Source: Marinomonas profundi (lineage in GTDB: Bacteria; Pseudomonadota; Gammaproteobacteria; Pseudomonadales; Marinomonadaceae). Taken from it: a stretch of 64,000 nucleotides of DNA. The position numbers were made by a program, and so were the translations under genes. The notes under the pieces were generated by a model. The model searched no databases. It had not been told where the DNA came from and saw nothing but the letters and a program-made list of their open reading frames with translations. This document shows positions 36,756 through 45,719 of the stretch, piece by piece (the first letter of the stretch is position 1; each line of letters starts with the position of its first letter). The DNA lies in contig NZ_CP073013.1 of assembly GCF_020694005.1 (NCBI RefSeq), forward strand, positions 3,358,578 to 3,422,577, given 5' to 3'.

Positions 36756-39224
36756 ATGTCCAATATGGTTACCCCTCTGCCGTACCACGCGTTATCGGCC
36801 AAAGTGCCTGCTGATCACCTAACGTTCAAAACGCTGCATGATATCGAGCCTCTTAGCGGTATTTTGGGCCAAGAGCGTGCCGTTGAAGCGATTCAATTTG
36901 GCGTCGCAATGCAGCGTCCAGGTTACAATATTTTTACCATGGGCGACTCTGGTACAGGGCGTTCTTCTTATGTCATGAGCTACCTGAAAAGCGAAGCGAA
37001 ACGTCGCCCAGCCCCGAATGAATGGGCCTACATTAATAATTTTACCGAAAGCCACCGCCCTAAAGCGATTGAGTTTGCCCCTGGTCAAGCGTCTGAGTTT
37101 GAAAAAGAAATCCGCACACTGATTGATGGCTTAATGACTACTTTTCCGGCGGCGTTTGAAAATCCGTCTTATCAGCAGCAAAAATCGGTGATTGATCGCG
37201 CTTTTAATGATCAATATGAAACCGCCATTAATAAAGTTGAGCGCGTATCCGGGAAAATTGGCGTGGCCATGTTCCGTGACGCGTCCTCGGTTAGCTTTGC
37301 GCCAATGAAAGACGGAAAGGCGTTGGAAGAAAATGAATTCGCCGCGTTAACCGATGATGAACGTGATGCTTTTCAGGAAGGCGTGTCAACGCTAGAAGGG
37401 CTGTTAAACGAAGAATTATTAGGTTTACCACAATGGAAACGCGCCACCTATGAACTGATTCGTCAGCTGAATTTGGATACGGTAAAAGAAGCCCTAGATC
37501 CGTTGATGTCGGGCCTATTTGAAAAATATCAGCACAATGCGGATATCACCGCGTTTCTGACTGCGCTTAGAGAAGACCTAGATAAAACCATTATTGATCA
37601 AATGGCGGATGATAAAGCGTCGGAAAACCGTGATGAAATAGGGCGTCGACAGTTTTATGAAGAACTGTATTTACCCAATATTGCCATTACACATCAGCCA
37701 AATGATGGTCAGCCCGTTATTTATGAGTCGCACCCGACTTACCGTAATTTGTTTGGTCAGGTCGAGCACAGCAGTGATCAAGGCATGCTGGTAACGAACT
37801 ATCGTTTAATCCGCTCTGGCAGTTTGCATGCAGCTAATGGCGGTTATTTGATTTTGGACGCTGAAAAGCTGCTAACCGATCATTATTTGTGGGAAGCCTT
37901 AAAGCGGGCCTTGAAAAGTAAAACCATCAAAATTGAACACCCTTATGCCGACATGGGCTTAATGAACACCATGACGCTGTCGCCACAGGACTTGCCGTTA
38001 CAGGTAAAAGTCGTGCTGATAGGGGCTCGTGATATTTATTACTTATTGCAAGATGCCGACCCAGATTTTCAAGAAATGTTTCGCGTGTTAGTGGACTTTG
38101 ACGACACATTAAAACGCTCAAAAGAATCTGAACTGTCCTTTGCGCGCCTGATGAAAGACCGAGTTGATAAAGAAGAATACGCAAATGTGACGCGTGATGG
38201 CGTGGCAGCGTTGATCGAATACAGCAGTCGTTTAGCGGAACACCAGCGTGAAATGGCAGCCAAAATCGGTGATGTGTTTGAACTATTGGGTGAAGCGGAT
38301 TTTGTTCGCCAGATGGCCAAAGACAGCGATATTAATGCGGATCATATCGCGCGCGCATTAAAAGCCAAAAAACACCGTACCGGCAGAGTCAGCGAAAAAA
38401 TCATCGAAGAGATTATTGAAGGCACGGTTTTATTGGAAAGTGATGGTTATGCGGTGGGCAAAATCAATGGTTTAACCGTCATGCAAATAGGCGATAGCAG
38501 CTTTGGGGCGCCAGCGCGAATTTCTACTACTGTCTACCCTGGTGGCAAGGGCATTATCGATATAGAGCGCGAGTCAAACCTTGGCCAAAACATTCACTCT
38601 AAAGGTGTGTTGATTCTGTCAGGGTATCTAGGTAATAAATACGCTCAACACTTTCCGTTGGATATTTCAGCTTCGATCGCAATGGAGCAAAGCTATGGTT
38701 ATGTGGACGGAGACAGCGCTTCGACAGCAGAGCTTTGTTGTTTGCTTTCTGCTTTGATTCAAGTGCCCTTGCGTCAAGACCTCGCCATTACTGGTTCGTT
38801 AAACCAATACGGTGAAGTGCAAGCGATTGGGGGAGTGAATGAGAAAATTGAAGGTTTCTTTAGTGTTTGTCATGCCCGTGGCTTAACGGGGAAGCAAGGC
38901 GTCATCATCCCCAAATCCAACACGATCAATTTAATGTTAAACGATGACATTGTTGAAGCAGTCAAAGCCGGAATGTTTCATATTTATGCCATTTCCACGG
39001 CGGATGAAGCCTTGCATTTGCTAACGCAGATTGAGCCTGGCGTGGTCAATGATGAGGGCGATTACCCAGAAGGCACTATCTCAGCACGGGTAATTGAGCG
39101 CTTAGAGGCAATATCTAAGCTGGGTGAAGAAGAGGATGAGGAAGAAGACGATTCAGAGGAAGAAGAGTCTGAAAACAGCAAAAAAGCAGAGAAAGTAAAA
39201 AAGCCTGAAAAAGCGAAAAAATAA
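36756..39224 (+). CDS. Lon-like AAA+ ATP-dependent protease (LonB/AAA_32 type)
   Basis: A roughly 822-residue protein with an N-terminal AAA+ module of the AAA_32 type, a long helical insertion, and a C-terminal Lon-type serine protease domain. The nucleotide loop reads GDSGTGRSS, with Arg where most P-loops have Lys. The region GDSASTAELCCLLSALIQVPL carries the likely catalytic Ser, and the Lys lies in GSLNQYGEVQAIGGVNEKIEG. The last about 40 residues are acidic and then Lys-rich. It starts after a 138-bp gap from tatD. Not the classical Lon; such proteins are found in many gammaproteobacteria with unclear substrates. Confidence 0.9.
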   Translation: MSNMVTPLPYHALSAKVPADHLTFKTLHDIEPLSGILGQERAVEAIQFGVAMQRPGYNIFTMGDSGTGRSSYVMSYLKSEAKRRPAPNEWAYINNFTESHRPKAIEFAPGQASEFEKEIRTLIDGLMTTFPAAFENPSYQQQKSVIDRAFNDQYETAINKVERVSGKIGVAMFRDASSVSFAPMKDGKALEENEFAALTDDERDAFQEGVSTLEGLLNEELLGLPQWKRATYELIRQLNLDTVKEALDPLMSGLFEKYQHNADITAFLTALREDLDKTIIDQMADDKASENRDEIGRRQFYEELYLPNIAITHQPNDGQPVIYESHPTYRNLFGQVEHSSDQGMLVTNYRLIRSGSLHAANGGYLILDAEKLLTDHYLWEALKRALKSKTIKIEHPYADMGLMNTMTLSPQDLPLQVKVVLIGARDIYYLLQDADPDFQEMFRVLVDFDDTLKRSKESELSFARLMKDRVDKEEYANVTRDGVAALIEYSSRLAEHQREMAAKIGDVFELLGEADFVRQMAKDSDINADHIARALKAKKHRTGRVSEKIIEEIIEGTVLLESDGYAVGKINGLTVMQIGDSSFGAPARISTTVYPGGKGIIDIERESNLGQNIHSKGVLILSGYLGNKYAQHFPLDISASIAMEQSYGYVDGDSASTAELCCLLSALIQVPLRQDLAITGSLNQYGEVQAIGGVNEKIEGFFSVCHARGLTGKQGVIIPKSNTINLMLNDDIVEAVKAGMFHIYAISTADEALHLLTQIEPGVVNDEGDYPEGTISARVIERLEAISKLGEEEDEEEDDSEEEESENSKKAEKVKKPEKAKK

Positions 39225-39244
39225 CGAACCAACTAAGAGGTTAG

Positions 39245-39554
39245 GGAAGGTTCGAACAAGTCCTCTTGCCTCAGCATGTGGATAAAAGCCTGTTATTCGA
39301 GGCGAGTACCGAATGTGAATAGTGGTTCTATTGTCGAGGTGCTCAACAAAGAATACAGGCTTTTAGACCATGCCCTCGGCAATTGCTCCTGCATTGCCCT
39401 AATTACCTACATCCATGTAGGTATACGGGTCTTTCAGAGAAAGCGCCACATGTCGTTGCGGCTCTTTGAAAGGTACCTACATTCCTTCAGAGTCGCGCCT
39501 TATTTGACGGTTTCTCTGAAAGACTGAGGCTTAGTAGACTTATTCGCACCTTCC
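39245..39554. mobile_element. 310-bp miniature element with IS5-like ends (MITE)
   Basis: The ends GGAAGGTTCGAACAAGTC (39245-39262) and its counterpart GACTTATTCGCACCTTCC (39537-39554) are inverted repeats matching at 16 of 18 positions, flanked by TTAG on the left and CTAG on the right, which fits a 4-bp YTAR duplication with one change. The ends resemble IS5-family terminal repeats as I recall them. Inside are nested inverted repeats: GCCTCAG/CTGAGGC (39268, 39524), AAAAGCCTGT/ACAGGCTTTT (39284, 39355), GTCTTTCAGAGAAA with its complement (39429, 39511), and the hairpin at 39404-39423. There is no transposase gene. Confidence 0.85.
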
Positions 39555-39848
39555 CTAGTGCTTGCCATTGGTTCTCTTTATTATCTCAGCGTCACACTGA
39601 GAGTTCACTAGAGAATACACGGTATAATAGAGGTCGTCTGCTTTGACATAAACATAGCTGGCGACCTCTTTGCGTTTACTGGGCAAATGTTTTTTTAAGA
39701 TCATCGCTGCTTTAAATGTTTTTCCATTCACATAGTCTTGTGCGCTTTCGTCGGCGGCGATTTTTGCGTCAAAGTCACTGCATTCTGCGACGCTAAATTG
39801 ACTAAGGCTGCCACAAAGTAAAATGAAACAATAGTGTCGTAAAATGAT
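39555..39848 (-). CDS. Small secreted protein, start codon not canonical
   Basis: Reading the complement from 39848 gives 97 codons without a stop. It begins with a signal-peptide-like stretch (ILRHYCFILLCGSLSQFSVA) cut before ECSDFDAK, and two cysteines remain in the mature part. No ATG, GTG or TTG lies at a sensible place: the ribosome binding site GAGG (39860-39857) is followed 8 nt later by ATC and 11 nt later by ATT. Either a rare AUU/AUC start is used or the start was lost. The stop codon TAG overlaps the CTAG duplicate of the neighbouring mobile element. No family recognised. Confidence 0.55.
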   Translation of the reverse strand: MILRHYCFILLCGSLSQFSVAECSDFDAKIAADESAQDYVNGKTFKAAMILKKHLPSKRKEVASYVYVKADDLYYTVYSLVNSQCDAEIIKRTNGKH

Positions 39849-39875
39849 AGGGCTTACCTCTTCTTTGTTGTTGGT

Positions 39876-39927
39876 GAATGTTTTGTTTTTCGCTATTGGT
39901 CGAATGTTTTGTTTTTCGCTATTGGTC
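39876..39927. repeat. 26-bp direct repeat, two adjacent copies
   Basis: The 26-bp unit beginning GAATGTTTTG and ending CTATTGGTC occurs twice without interruption, directly upstream of the small secreted-protein gene on its promoter side. Probably a recent local duplication. Confidence 0.9.
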
Positions 39928-40032
39928 GAATGTACTCAATAAAACATTACAATTTATAGGGTGTTTTTTTAGCATAGCGTGTTACTTTTAAAGACATAAT
40001 CTTTTTGTTGCTAATATTAAAGGTATTTTATT

Positions 40033-40464
40033 ATGAATAAAGGTTTTATTGCTGCCGCTATTTTATCCTTGTCTTGCTCATCCGCCGTGTTTGCCAATCA
40101 ATCCTGTGATGAAAGCCCATTGCGCGGTTACATGGGCAATATTGCTAATGAAATGCGTTCTATGTCAACGGATATAAAGTCAGGCGATCATGACGCGGCG
40201 GCGCAACGAGTGGAGACGCTGATTACTTATTTTGAAAAAGCACAGGGCGAAACACCTTATAAGTTTAAAGTAGAAAACCTGCAGGGAGAGTCACTAGCCG
40301 TGCAGCAGGCCAAGTATGAAAAAGTGGTTGATGATACCATTGCCGTATTAGAAAACTTAGAGGGTGCATTGCAGTCAGGAAGTTCCTCCGACGTAAGAAA
40401 GTGGCTGGGAGAAATTGGCGTGCAAAGAAACATAGGTCATGGCGCTTTTAGAGTAAATTGCTAA
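40033..40464 (+). CDS. Periplasmic cytochrome b562-like protein
   Basis: A 143-residue protein with a cleaved signal peptide (MNKGFIAAAILSLSCSSAVFA/NQSC). The rest looks like a four-helix bundle of the cytochrome b562 family, with candidate heme ligands: a Met in NEMRSMSTDI at the start of helix 1 and the His in RNIGHGAFR near the C-terminus. Two cysteines (one after the cleavage site, one at the last residue) could bridge the ends. The protein could instead be a heme-free relative. Single gene with no obvious operon partners. Confidence 0.65.
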   Translation: MNKGFIAAAILSLSCSSAVFANQSCDESPLRGYMGNIANEMRSMSTDIKSGDHDAAAQRVETLITYFEKAQGETPYKFKVENLQGESLAVQQAKYEKVVDDTIAVLENLEGALQSGSSSDVRKWLGEIGVQRNIGHGAFRVNC

Positions 40465-40525
40465 CACTGCTAGATGACCTAGCGTAAATTCACTGCTACA
40501 ATGCGCGCGATAAAGAGAGGATATT

Positions 40526-40879
40526 ATGGCTCGTGTTAAAAAATCGCGCAGTATGCGTGGAAAACTTGGTAAAACTGGCTCAAAAGAGATGATGAAAGAG
40601 CAAAATAAAGCTCGTAAAGCTTCATCAACTCGCCGCTTTGTGACAAAGAAAGCCAAGGAACGCAAAGAACAAGCGCACAAAAAACTAGAAAGATTAGGCG
40701 AACTTCCAGCAAAAGAAGCTGGCGCGGCGCCGGTTCGTCCACGTCGTTTTGTTTTCGTTAAACCTGTTGATGAAAAAGCAGAGCAAGCGGAAGCAATGGA
40801 AAAACCTGATGGCATCGATACGGATAGTGAAGATTTGTCATTAGATGAATTATTGTCTGCCTTTACTGAGCAAAAGTAA
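40526..40879 (+). CDS. Lys/Arg-rich small protein of unknown function
   Basis: A 117-residue protein with a very basic first half (ARVKKSRSMRGKLGKTGSKEMMKEQNKARKASS) and an acidic, Asp/Glu-rich end (DGIDTDSEDLSLDELLSAF). GAGAGGA precedes the ATG. The composition suggests binding to RNA or ribosomes or a charge-switch regulator, but no family is recognised. It lies between the cytochrome gene and an AraC regulator and is ended by its own terminator. Confidence 0.6.
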   Translation: MARVKKSRSMRGKLGKTGSKEMMKEQNKARKASSTRRFVTKKAKERKEQAHKKLERLGELPAKEAGAAPVRPRRFVFVKPVDEKAEQAEAMEKPDGIDTDSEDLSLDELLSAFTEQK

Positions 40880-40923
40880 GCGAGCAAAAGTAAAGACGGA
40901 AAAATAAGCAAATAAATGTAAAA

Positions 40924-40954
40924 TAAAAAAGGCTGCAGATGCGGCCTTTTTTTA
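40924..40954 (+). terminator. Terminator behind the Lys-rich protein gene
   Basis: AAAAAAGGCTGCA and TGCGGCCTTTTTTT form a short stem with one mismatch, flanked by A and T runs. Confidence 0.8.
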
Positions 40955-41018
40955 TGTTAAAAAAGTACCGTAAAATAAAAATATTAACCAAGTTCATTTG
41001 TTAGATAGGGTGGTAAGA

Positions 41019-42080
41019 GTGAAAGCTTCTGTTCCAATGTCGAGTGTTCGCTATCTTTTAAAAGCGGTTGAAGATCAAGGGTTGGATCGCCAAGCGGTAT
41101 TAGCCAGCCTAGAGATCACGCAAGATGAGATAGAACAAAACGATCCCTTCCCAGCGTATCGATATGGAATGCTCTATCAGAAAATCATGTGGCTTATGCA
41201 AGATGAGTCTTTTGGTATGTTAAGTGGCGGGAAAGTCCCCAATGGCACTTTTAGGATGATGTGTCTTTGTATTATTCATGCTAGAAGTCTGACACATGCC
41301 TTGTATCGATGCAGTGATTTTTATGAAATTTGCCGAGGGCCAACGGTAAAGCCAGTATTAATTAAAAAAGGTCGGTTTGCCATGGTCACTTTTGCCCCGC
41401 TGGATTCATCGCTGGAAAATATTGATAGCTTGGTGGTTCGAGAATCAAAAGAACAGTTAAGAACCACGCTTTCCATGTGGCATCATTTTATTTGTTGGTT
41501 GATTGGTCGTCGGTTAAATTTAAAAGCGGCGTATTTTACCAGCGAACGCCCAGACGATGTTGAATACTACAAAACACTGTTTCAATCGGAAGTAAAATTC
41601 AACCAGCATGCCAATGCTTTGGTGTTTCCTGCCAGCTATCTTGATATGCCGATTGTGCAAACAGAAGACAGTTTAAGAGGTTTTTTAAAAACCGCGCCTT
41701 ATCAGTTGTTGGTGATGGTTGAAAATGATAATAGTCTAAAATCTCAAGTTATGGCCATGCTGGGTAAAGATTTCTCTCGGGAAATGCCAAGCGCCGAAGA
41801 AGTCGCCAGTGCGCTTAATATGAGTGTATCCACCTTGCGGCGACGCCTAAATGACGAAAAAACCTCTTATCAGCACATTAAAGACGATTGCCGTAAAGAG
41901 GCCGCCATTACTTATATGAACGCGCCCCAGCTCAGCATCAATGATATTGCCGCATTAATGGGCTTTGACGAACCCAGTGCGTTTTTTCGCTCGTTTAAAA
42001 AGTGGACTGGGATGACGCCAGGAGCCTATCGAAAAAGTGAGGAATACTTAAAATTCGGCAAAGCCATGAAACGCCTATAA
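41019..42080 (+). CDS. AraC-family transcriptional regulator
   Basis: A regulator of about 353 residues with an N-terminal sensing domain of the arabinose-binding AraC type (about 15-200, VEDQGLDRQAVLASLEITQDE...). A C-terminal double helix-turn-helix follows (about 250-340, EVASALNMSVSTLRRRLNDE and ALMGFDEPSAFFRSFKKWTG). The GTG at 41019 is preferred (MKASVPMSSVRYLL); a TTG at 40998 would add seven residues, and an ATG at 41037 is also possible. It is followed by an acyl-CoA dehydrogenase gene 148 bp away and is a candidate regulator of it. Confidence 0.88.
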   Translation: MKASVPMSSVRYLLKAVEDQGLDRQAVLASLEITQDEIEQNDPFPAYRYGMLYQKIMWLMQDESFGMLSGGKVPNGTFRMMCLCIIHARSLTHALYRCSDFYEICRGPTVKPVLIKKGRFAMVTFAPLDSSLENIDSLVVRESKEQLRTTLSMWHHFICWLIGRRLNLKAAYFTSERPDDVEYYKTLFQSEVKFNQHANALVFPASYLDMPIVQTEDSLRGFLKTAPYQLLVMVENDNSLKSQVMAMLGKDFSREMPSAEEVASALNMSVSTLRRRLNDEKTSYQHIKDDCRKEAAITYMNAPQLSINDIAALMGFDEPSAFFRSFKKWTGMTPGAYRKSEEYLKFGKAMKRL

Positions 42081-42228
42081 ATAGGGCGTTTGTGTTCGTC
42101 TTTTACATTGCTTGATTGTATTTGTCAGAAATATAGGTCTGAATTGTTATTGAGATATTTGCCATCTTTTACCATTCTGACTAGATAGATTTCTAGATCC
42201 GCTCGGATAATTAACCGGAGAATAAAAA

Positions 42229-43998
42229 ATGAGCGAATACCAATACCCAATCAATGATATTTTATTCAGCTTACTGTCTGTTGCTCGAATAGAGCGTTTA
42301 ACGCCACATTTAGACGAGGCAGTCGATAACGATTTGTTAGAAGCCATTCTGGGTGAAGCAGGCAAGTTAGCGGAGCAGGTTATCGCGCCGATTAACGCCA
42401 GTGGCGACCAAGAGGGTTCGCGCGTTGAACAAGGCGAGGTCATTGAGGCGAAAGGATTTAAAGCCGCTTTTAAAGCGTATGCTGATGGCGGTTGGATTAG
42501 CCTTTCTGGCGACCCAGAATACGGCGGACAAGGCCTTCCTTCTTATATAGCGACGGCGGTGAATGAAGGCGTTCAAGCGGCAAACCTATCTTTTTCTTTG
42601 TGTCCTTTGTTGAGTCTAGGGGCAATCGAAGCCATTAGCTTGCATGCGAGTGATGAACTAAAAAACCGTTATTTGCCAAAAATGCTAGCGGGCGAATGGG
42701 CTGGTACGATGAACTTAACCGAGCCTGCCGCCGGTTCCGATCTTGCGGCGATCGCCTGTAAAGCCATACCAGATGGCGATGCTTTCCGCATTAAAGGACA
42801 AAAAATATTCATTACTTGGGGCGATCACCAAATGAGTGACAACATCATTCATTTGGTGTTGGCACGTCTGCCAGAGGCACCTGAGGGTGTAAAAGGCATT
42901 TCGTTGTTCATTGTGCCAAAGTTCATCTTAGATGCGCAGGGCGAGCCTGCTGAACGCAATGATGTTCATGTGGTTTCTGTAGAACATAAAATGGGCATTC
43001 ACGCTTCTCCGACCTGTGTGATGAGCTTTGGCGATAAAGACGGTGCGGTTGGTTATCTCGTCGGTAAAGAAAACGACGGCATAAAAGCCATGTTTACCAT
43101 GATGAACAATGCAAGGCAGGGCGTTGGCTTGCAAGGCTTAGCCATTTCTGAACGAGCCTATCAGCAAGCATTGGATTATGCGAAAGAACGCAAGCAAGGC
43201 ATGAATGCCGAGCGGACAGAGCGCGTCGCCATTATTGAGCATCCTGATGTGCTGCGCATGTTGATGATGATGAAATCCCAAATCGACGCTATGCGCTCAC
43301 TTGTATATGTTGCCGCAGTTGAAAATGATTTGTCGCATTTTGCAACGGGAGAAGTACAGCAGCAGGCGATCACGAGAACGGCTTTGTACACACCAATTGT
43401 TAAAGGTTGGATCACTGAGCAAGCTCAAGAAGTCACCTCGTTGGCCATTCAGATCCATGGTGGAATGGGATTTATTGAAGAAACAGGCGTGGCTCAACAT
43501 GCTCGTGATGCACGCATTCTACCGATTTACGAGGGGACGAATGGCATACAAGCCATCGATTTAATTGGCCGTAAACTGCACTCTGATAAAGGTGCCGGGA
43601 TGCTGTCTTTGCTCGCCGACATTGAAGCCGAATTAGCACAATGGCAAACACCAGACATGGCACCTTATGCGGAAAAAGTAGCAGAGGTACTTGAACAGGC
43701 CAAAGTCGCCACTCAGTTGTGTCTAGACGCGATGCGAAAAGACTCTGTTTTAGGTACGGGCTTAGCCTATCCTTACATGATGCTAATGGGCTATTTGGTT
43801 GGGGCTTGGTTACAGATGAGAGCCTTGCACGCCGTTCAAAGCGATAACAAGCTTGATGCAACGCAAAAAGCGTCTTGGCGACATTCGGTCTTATTTTACT
43901 GTGACCATGTTTTGCCGCGTGCTTTTGGTTATGCTCGCGAAATTAAGTTTGGACAAACAACTGTTGACAACCTAAACAAAAATGCTTTCAATCGATAA
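42229..43998 (+). CDS. Acyl-CoA dehydrogenase (long FadE/DmdC-like type)
   Basis: FAD enzyme of 589 residues that oxidises acyl-CoA to enoyl-CoA. It is longer than the classic 380-residue type, with an N-terminal extension and a C-terminal added domain. FAD/substrate motifs NLTEPAAGSDLAA and FITWGDHQMSDN, and the catalytic Glu region PIYEGTNGIQAIDLIGRKL, are seen. This subtype includes DmdC, which acts on 3-methylmercaptopropionyl-CoA from DMSP, but also medium- and long-chain enzymes. ETF-ubiquinone oxidoreductase lies 29 bp after it, so electrons probably go through ETF to quinone. Confidence 0.9.
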   Translation: MSEYQYPINDILFSLLSVARIERLTPHLDEAVDNDLLEAILGEAGKLAEQVIAPINASGDQEGSRVEQGEVIEAKGFKAAFKAYADGGWISLSGDPEYGGQGLPSYIATAVNEGVQAANLSFSLCPLLSLGAIEAISLHASDELKNRYLPKMLAGEWAGTMNLTEPAAGSDLAAIACKAIPDGDAFRIKGQKIFITWGDHQMSDNIIHLVLARLPEAPEGVKGISLFIVPKFILDAQGEPAERNDVHVVSVEHKMGIHASPTCVMSFGDKDGAVGYLVGKENDGIKAMFTMMNNARQGVGLQGLAISERAYQQALDYAKERKQGMNAERTERVAIIEHPDVLRMLMMMKSQIDAMRSLVYVAAVENDLSHFATGEVQQQAITRTALYTPIVKGWITEQAQEVTSLAIQIHGGMGFIEETGVAQHARDARILPIYEGTNGIQAIDLIGRKLHSDKGAGMLSLLADIEAELAQWQTPDMAPYAEKVAEVLEQAKVATQLCLDAMRKDSVLGTGLAYPYMMLMGYLVGAWLQMRALHAVQSDNKLDATQKASWRHSVLFYCDHVLPRAFGYAREIKFGQTTVDNLNKNAFNR

Positions 43999-44027
43999 AA
44001 ACAAAAGTACCCTGATAGGGAGGCAAT

Positions 44028-45677
44028 ATGACCGATAGAGAAGTAATGGAATTTGATGTGGTGATTGTTGGTGGTGGCCCAGCTGGCTTATCCGCAGCAT
44101 GTCGCATCATGCAACAAGCCAAAGCGGCAGAAAAAGAGATCAGTGTCTGTTTGGTCGAAAAAGGCTCTGAAATAGGCGCTCATATTTTATCGGGCGCCGT
44201 GGTTGACCAAAAAGCCTTGGCAGAGTTGTTTCCTGATTGGCAAGCCTTGGGCGCACCATTACATACCAAAGTTAATCAAGATGAACTGCATTGGTTAAGC
44301 TCAGACAGTGCTTCTAAGCAATTAAGTCACTGGATGGTTCCGAAAACGCTGCATAACGACGGCAATTATATTATTAGTCTAGGTAACCTTTGTCGCTGGC
44401 TGGCGGAGCAAGCGGAAGCCTTAGGCGTGGAAGTATTCCCGAGCTTTTCTGCGGCCCATCTAGCGTATGACGACGATGGCAAGGTTGAAGGTATCGTGAC
44501 GGGGGACATGGGGCGAGCCGAAGATGGTTCTGAGAAAGATGGCTTTATGCCGGGCATGTTACTGAAAGCGAAATACACGATTTTTGCAGAAGGTTGTCGG
44601 GGGCATCTAGGTAAAGAGCTAATGGCACGCTTTGAACTGGATAAAAACAAAGCTCCTCAACACTACGGCCTTGGTATTAAAGAGCTGTGGGATGTACCAG
44701 AATCGCAAAGCAAACCTGGCACGGTTATTCATACTGCGGGGTGGCCATTAAGCGATGAAGCCGGCGGTGGTGGCTTTTTATACCACTTAGAAAATAACCA
44801 GGTGGTGGTTGGCTTAATTGTCGATTTGAATTATAAAAACCCCTACTTGAGTCCTTATGAGGAATTTCAAAAATACAAACATCACCCCATTATTGCTGAG
44901 CACTTAAAGGGCGCCAAACGGGTGTCTTATGGGGCTCGCGCCATCGCAAAAGGCGGCTGGGCCTCTTTGCCTAAAATGAGCTTTCCGGGAGGCTTGGTGA
45001 TTGGTTGTGATGCCGGTACGCTTAATCCTGCGAAAATTAAAGGCACGCACACAGCGATGAAAAGTGGCATGTTGGCGGCTGAGAGTATTTTTGAAGCGCT
45101 GCAATCAGCAACACCTGCCGCGGAGTTACAGGCATTTAATGACCTGTTAACAGATTCTTGGTTAGGAAAAGAGCTACAGCAAGCGCGTAACTTTGTCCCT
45201 GTGATGCACAAACTTGGTACATTCTGGGGCGGTGCTTATAACTGGTTGGATCAAAACTTTTTTGCTGGCGGTTTGCCCTTTACCTTTAATGATATGACGC
45301 CAGATTATGCTTGTATGGAACTTGCTGAAAAACATGTGGCACCTGAGTATAAGAAGCCAGATGGACTATTAAGCTTTGACAAGTTGTCTTCGGTATTTTT
45401 ATCCAATACCAATCATGAAGAAAACCAACCCTGTCATTTGCAACTGAAAGACGCGGCGGTTCCGATTAATAGCAATTTGCCAAAGTACAGTGAGCCTGCT
45501 CAGCGATATTGTCCGGCTGGCGTGTATGAAGTAGTTGAGTCGAATAACGAATCCATTTTTCAGATCAACTCGCAAAACTGCATTCATTGTAAAACCTGCG
45601 ACATTAAAGACCCAGCACAGAACATTACTTGGGTAACCCCTGAAGGAGCAGGCGGACCAAACTACCCTAATATGTAA
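44028..45677 (+). CDS. Electron transfer flavoprotein-ubiquinone oxidoreductase
   Basis: Inner-membrane flavoprotein that takes electrons from reduced ETF and passes them to ubiquinone. The 549-residue protein has an N-terminal FAD-binding VIVGGGPAGLSAA, a quinone/membrane-associated middle, and a C-terminal 4Fe-4S cluster with its four cysteines in RYCPAGVYEV and NCIHCKTCDIKDP. It ends GGPNYPNM as is typical. Probably co-transcribed with the acyl-CoA dehydrogenase upstream. Confidence 0.95.
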   Translation: MTDREVMEFDVVIVGGGPAGLSAACRIMQQAKAAEKEISVCLVEKGSEIGAHILSGAVVDQKALAELFPDWQALGAPLHTKVNQDELHWLSSDSASKQLSHWMVPKTLHNDGNYIISLGNLCRWLAEQAEALGVEVFPSFSAAHLAYDDDGKVEGIVTGDMGRAEDGSEKDGFMPGMLLKAKYTIFAEGCRGHLGKELMARFELDKNKAPQHYGLGIKELWDVPESQSKPGTVIHTAGWPLSDEAGGGGFLYHLENNQVVVGLIVDLNYKNPYLSPYEEFQKYKHHPIIAEHLKGAKRVSYGARAIAKGGWASLPKMSFPGGLVIGCDAGTLNPAKIKGTHTAMKSGMLAAESIFEALQSATPAAELQAFNDLLTDSWLGKELQQARNFVPVMHKLGTFWGGAYNWLDQNFFAGGLPFTFNDMTPDYACMELAEKHVAPEYKKPDGLLSFDKLSSVFLSNTNHEENQPCHLQLKDAAVPINSNLPKYSEPAQRYCPAGVYEVVESNNESIFQINSQNCIHCKTCDIKDPAQNITWVTPEGAGGPNYPNM

Positions 45678-45719
45678 CTTGTTAAGCTCTAGGGGATGTA
45701 AGTGTGAGCTAAACCTTAT

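Noticed and set aside
39276..39527. 83-codon open frame inside the miniature element
   Set aside because: It is a by-product of the nested inverted repeats of the element; no start signal and no recognised domain.
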